NCBI GenBank assembly: GCA_036558265.1
Contig: DATBFY010000162.1
Coordinates: 1-7,641 of the forward strand
DNA from: RYN-433 sp036558265
GTDB lineage: Bacteria; Planctomycetota; Phycisphaerae; Tepidisphaerales; Tepidisphaeraceae
DNA length: 7,641 bases
Direction: 5' to 3'
Position numbers and translations under genes: made by a program. Each line of letters opens with the position of its first letter. Positions within the stretch are counted from its first letter, which is position 1. Shown in pieces: positions 6,015-7,641 of this stretch. Below the pieces are notes generated by a model. The model ran no database searches. It was given only the letters and a program-made list of their open reading frames with translations, and had not been told where the DNA came from.

Positions 6015-6422
6015 ATGGCCAAGATGCCAACGTGGAAGGTGCCGAAGAACCTGGACAAGGCACTCGAGGCCGGCGACGGCATGTGGGAAGACGATCGGTG
6101 GTCGCCGATTCTCCTCACGGCCATGTCAGGAACCGAATTAAACGGCCGCGAGATCCCCGTCGCGTGGCAGATCGAGTTCGGTCCCTTCGACGACGACTTC
6201 GAAGCGGCGAATGCCGAGCTTGAAGAGAGCGGGATAGAGCCCGATGGATATGGTTGGGGTGAGCACGTGCGTAAGGTCGTCCGAAAGTCAGACCCCGCTC
6301 TGGCGAAGAGACTGCATTTGAATGACTGCGAAACAGACACGTGCGTCATCTGGGTTGAATCGGAGCAGGATGCGCGAGGCGTTGTCGAAACGGTCTGGAA
6401 GCTGATTCACGCGCGGGGATAA
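6015..6422 (+). CDS. Imm51-like predicted immunity protein
   Basis: A 135-residue cytosolic alpha/beta protein. The segment GIEPDGYGWGEHVRKVVRK (73-91), followed by an acidic/cysteine stretch LNDCETDTCVIWVES (102-116) and a closing helix ARGVVETVWKLI (120-131), matches my memory of the Imm51 family, with its GYxW motif and late strand-helix unit. Proteins of that family are predicted to neutralise toxins of contact-dependent or secreted polymorphic systems; the target toxin is not known here and no toxin gene is visible. CAGGAG lies 11 bases before the ATG at 6015, which is why that start was chosen over upstream in-frame Mets that overlap the preceding gene. The stop overlaps the next start (TAATG), so the two are probably cotranslated. 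The family call is from recalled pattern and is moderately sure. Confidence 0.6.
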   Translation: MAKMPTWKVPKNLDKALEAGDGMWEDDRWSPILLTAMSGTELNGREIPVAWQIEFGPFDDDFEAANAELEESGIEPDGYGWGEHVRKVVRKSDPALAKRLHLNDCETDTCVIWVESEQDARGVVETVWKLIHARG

Positions 6423-6832
6423 TGTTGGTCCGTAAGCCAGCCTCGATGCGCTTGCCCCCTGACGCCGCCGACTCGCAGATCCTGGACGCCGTTCGGGCGT
6501 GGGTTGTCGCGCTGGCCGCGGAGGATTACGCCGGCGCGCTGGTCCTGGTCGAAGCTGGACCCCATTGGACGCCGGAGCTGTTGCGCACCGTCATCGCAAA
6601 CTACGGGAGCATCGAACCGATGCGTGACGGCTCAACGTATCGGGTGACACCGCCCGGCAGCGCGCGTGGCGGCCCACCGCCACGGCACGCAGTGGCCCGG
6701 GCCGGCGATCGGATCTCCGTCTGGTTCGATCTACCGCTCAACGGCGAGTGGAGCGACCTGACGGCGACCTTCGACGTGGTCCGACGCCACGGCGGCTTGG
6801 TACTGGTACTCGATGACGTTCATGTGATGTGA
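6422..6832 (+). CDS. Conserved-looking hypothetical protein, DUF7668-like, coupled to the Imm51-like gene
   Basis: A 136-residue protein starting in the stop codon of the Imm51-like gene (TAATG), so translation is probably coupled. It has an N-terminal helix pair (DSQILDAVRAWVVALAAEDYAGAL, 17-40, and PELLRTVIANYG, 51-62). A C-terminal beta unit follows, with the striking segment FDLPLNGEWSDLTATFDV (102-119) and ending LVLVLDDVHVM. The LNGEWSDLTATF ... DDxHV pattern reminds me of DUF7668, a family of unknown function. There is no signal peptide or membrane segment. Residues 76-90 are a Gly/Pro/Arg-rich loop. Function unknown; the coupling suggests a role alongside the predicted immunity protein. 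Confidence 0.6.
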   Translation: MLVRKPASMRLPPDAADSQILDAVRAWVVALAAEDYAGALVLVEAGPHWTPELLRTVIANYGSIEPMRDGSTYRVTPPGSARGGPPPRHAVARAGDRISVWFDLPLNGEWSDLTATFDVVRRHGGLVLVLDDVHVM

Positions 6833-6838
6833 CCGGCC

Positions 6839-6933
6839 GGCTAACCCGCCGCTGGAGCGGACGGCGGCGGCGGTATACTTCGTTTTCGGTCGGGCGTCGC
6901 GCACGCCGCCGCGGCCGCTCAACGGCATTACGT
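6839..6933 (+). repeat. attC-like palindromic site between the 136- and 154-residue protein genes
   Basis: This is the best palindrome of the series. CCGCTGGAGCGG (6849-6860) pairs with CCGCTCAACGG (6915-6925), with one unpaired G and one mismatch; inward, the GGCGG run at 6863-6872 pairs with GCCGCC near 6903-6913 with a further single bulge. Unpaired single bases on one arm are a hallmark of attC sites. An R''-like GGCTAAC (6839-6845) precedes it and a degenerate R'-like ATTACGT (6927-6933) follows, 10 bases before the next ATG. The loop contains TATACT (6874-6879), a 5-of-6 match to a -10 box, so it may also carry a promoter, although no good -35 is seen. Confidence 0.48.
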
Positions 6934-6943
6934 GATCTCGCCC

Positions 6944-7408
6944 ATGACTTACCGCGAACAAGCCGAAGAACTTCGCCTCTCGCTCGCCATGGGCTTGATT
7001 GAGAAGGCGGACGTTATTCGATGGGCTGACGCGATTGTCCTGGCTGAAGCCAACCCACCGACGTGGATATTCGATGTCAGCCTCGCGTCCAACGAACCAC
7101 CGGGCGCCGTTGCTAACCGCTTACGAGATGTCGCAGACGGCATTGACGTCACCGTTCCGGCGCAGAAGGCTCTCGAACGTCTTGCGCGCGCGTTTCGTTC
7201 CGGCAAGCTCGCGCCACTTGAAGCGGCCCAAAAGCTCATTTTGTGGGCGAACAGCGCGCAGCTTCCCTGTGAAACGCGGGCTGAAGCATTCGATGTGATG
7301 TTTATCGCGGAAGATGTGGCGGACGGCATTTATGGTTCGCTCGCGGATGTCAGCAGCGCCATAGAGCGGTTTCTGACACGGCACGAGGCGGCCTGGCGGA
7401 CGGGATAG
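6944..7408 (+). CDS. Hypothetical 154-residue helical protein
   Basis: A soluble, mostly helical protein of unknown family. Visible features are REQAEELRLSLAMGLIEKADVIRWADAIV (4-32), a motif PPTWIFDVSLAS (38-49), a helix pair at 72-104 ending ILWAN, and a conserved-looking tail EDVADGIYGSLADVSSAIERFL (123-144). There is no signal peptide or membrane helix. The ATG at 6944 has no Shine-Dalgarno and is preceded by TCGCCC. A GTG at 6932 in frame would add four residues and would overlap the attC-like R' box. The base composition is less GC-rich than in the left half of the window. It stands alone between two attC-like sites, as a single-gene cassette would. Possibly another immunity-type protein, by context only. 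Confidence 0.6.
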   Translation: MTYREQAEELRLSLAMGLIEKADVIRWADAIVLAEANPPTWIFDVSLASNEPPGAVANRLRDVADGIDVTVPAQKALERLARAFRSGKLAPLEAAQKLILWANSAQLPCETRAEAFDVMFIAEDVADGIYGSLADVSSAIERFLTRHEAAWRTG

Positions 7409-7501
7409 CCAAACTGCAATGGACGGGACTCGCGTTGAGCGTTCTGGTTGGGTAAAAGCCGGTCGGCACGGGCCCGGCCATTGAATGCTGATCCGTTAGT
7501 C
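7403..7501 (+). repeat. attC-like palindromic site after the 154-residue protein gene
   Basis: It begins at GGATAGC (7403-7409), over the stop codon, and ends at GTTAGTC (7495-7501), 5 bases before the next ATG. Internal pairings are AATGGA (7418-7423) with TCCGTT (7492-7497), allowing one G-T; CAATGG (7417-7422) with CCATTG (7478-7483); and GCCGG (7458-7462) with CCGGC (7474-7478). Its right end aligns with that of the site at 5918-5995 at 19 of 23 positions with one gap, and its left end also aligns from the stop codon onward. GTTAGTC matches GTTRRRY at 6 of 7 positions. Confidence 0.4.
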
Positions 7502-7506
7502 CGCCC

Positions 7507-7641
7507 ATGAACCCGCTCGCGGAGGTATCCGACAAGATCGTCTCGGCCGGCCAAATGTGGGCGGTCATGGGAGTCGTATCCGTTTTAGTCGGCGCGCTTG
7601 CGTTGGCGTCGCGGTCGTGGGGTCTGTTGTTACTGGCCGTT
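7507..7641 (+). CDS. Start of a membrane protein, cut by the window end
   Basis: An open frame of 45 codons runs from the ATG at 7507 to the last base. It begins MNPLAEVSDKIVSAGQMW, then a hydrophobic segment (about 18-34, WAVMGVVSVLVGALALA), then SRSWG and the start of a second hydrophobic run LLLLAV. This suggests a small multi-pass membrane protein. No Shine-Dalgarno is seen; the ATG follows CCGCCC, as at 6944. The position 10 bases beyond the TT of the attC-like R' box fits the first gene of a further cassette. The family cannot be named from 45 residues. Confidence 0.5.
   Translation, partial: MNPLAEVSDKIVSAGQMWAVMGVVSVLVGALALASRSWGLLLLAV

Noticed and set aside
7434..7453. GTTGAGC and GTTGGGT as integron core boxes
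   Set aside because: Both fit GTTRRRY, but neither has a proper partner box or palindrome at attC-like spacing, and the box at 7495-7501 fits the start of the next gene better.

Overview
The window looks like a bacterial chromosome of high G+C content. The gene style suggests a planctomycete, perhaps Phycisphaerae-like: a secreted hydrolase with an extra N-terminal beta-rich domain, a short stand-alone STAS protein, and several genes with no Shine-Dalgarno sequence. The lineage is inferred from style; no marker gene is present.

Left part (1-5276). A short non-coding stretch holds a leftward promoter candidate, a hairpin and the 3' part of a tRNA-like sequence. Next come a leftward secreted alpha/beta-hydrolase (238-1788), a divergent rightward N6-adenine DNA methyltransferase of the TaqI/Eco57I type (1913-3235), and a leftward STAS anti-sigma-factor-antagonist-like protein (3253-3558) that ends 17 bases from the methyltransferase stop. 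A 353-base gene-free stretch with hairpins follows. Then comes a rightward GT4/GT1-type glycosyltransferase (3912-5276) whose interdomain linker is encoded by tandem heptamer repeats. These genes show no clear shared pathway.

Right part (5277-7641). This is a run of small rightward genes: a three-helix membrane protein (5414-5923), an Imm51-like predicted immunity protein (6015-6422), an overlapping 136-residue protein (6422-6832), an unrecognised 154-residue protein (6944-7408), and the start of a membrane protein cut by the window end (7507). After three of the stop codons lies an imperfect palindrome with related ends, and the next gene usually begins 10-20 bases after a GTTA-type box. This is the layout of integron gene cassettes with attC sites, though the core boxes are degenerate and no integrase is in the window. 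One line checked by hand near 7261 has about 53% G+C, against about 75% in a line of the methyltransferase gene, which also fits acquired DNA.

The most interesting proposal is therefore that 5.3-7.6 kb is part of a chromosomal integron or an integrase-less attC cluster that stores small immunity-type genes beside a conserved glycosyltransferase gene. The whole claim rests on reading the sequence by eye and on remembered family patterns.
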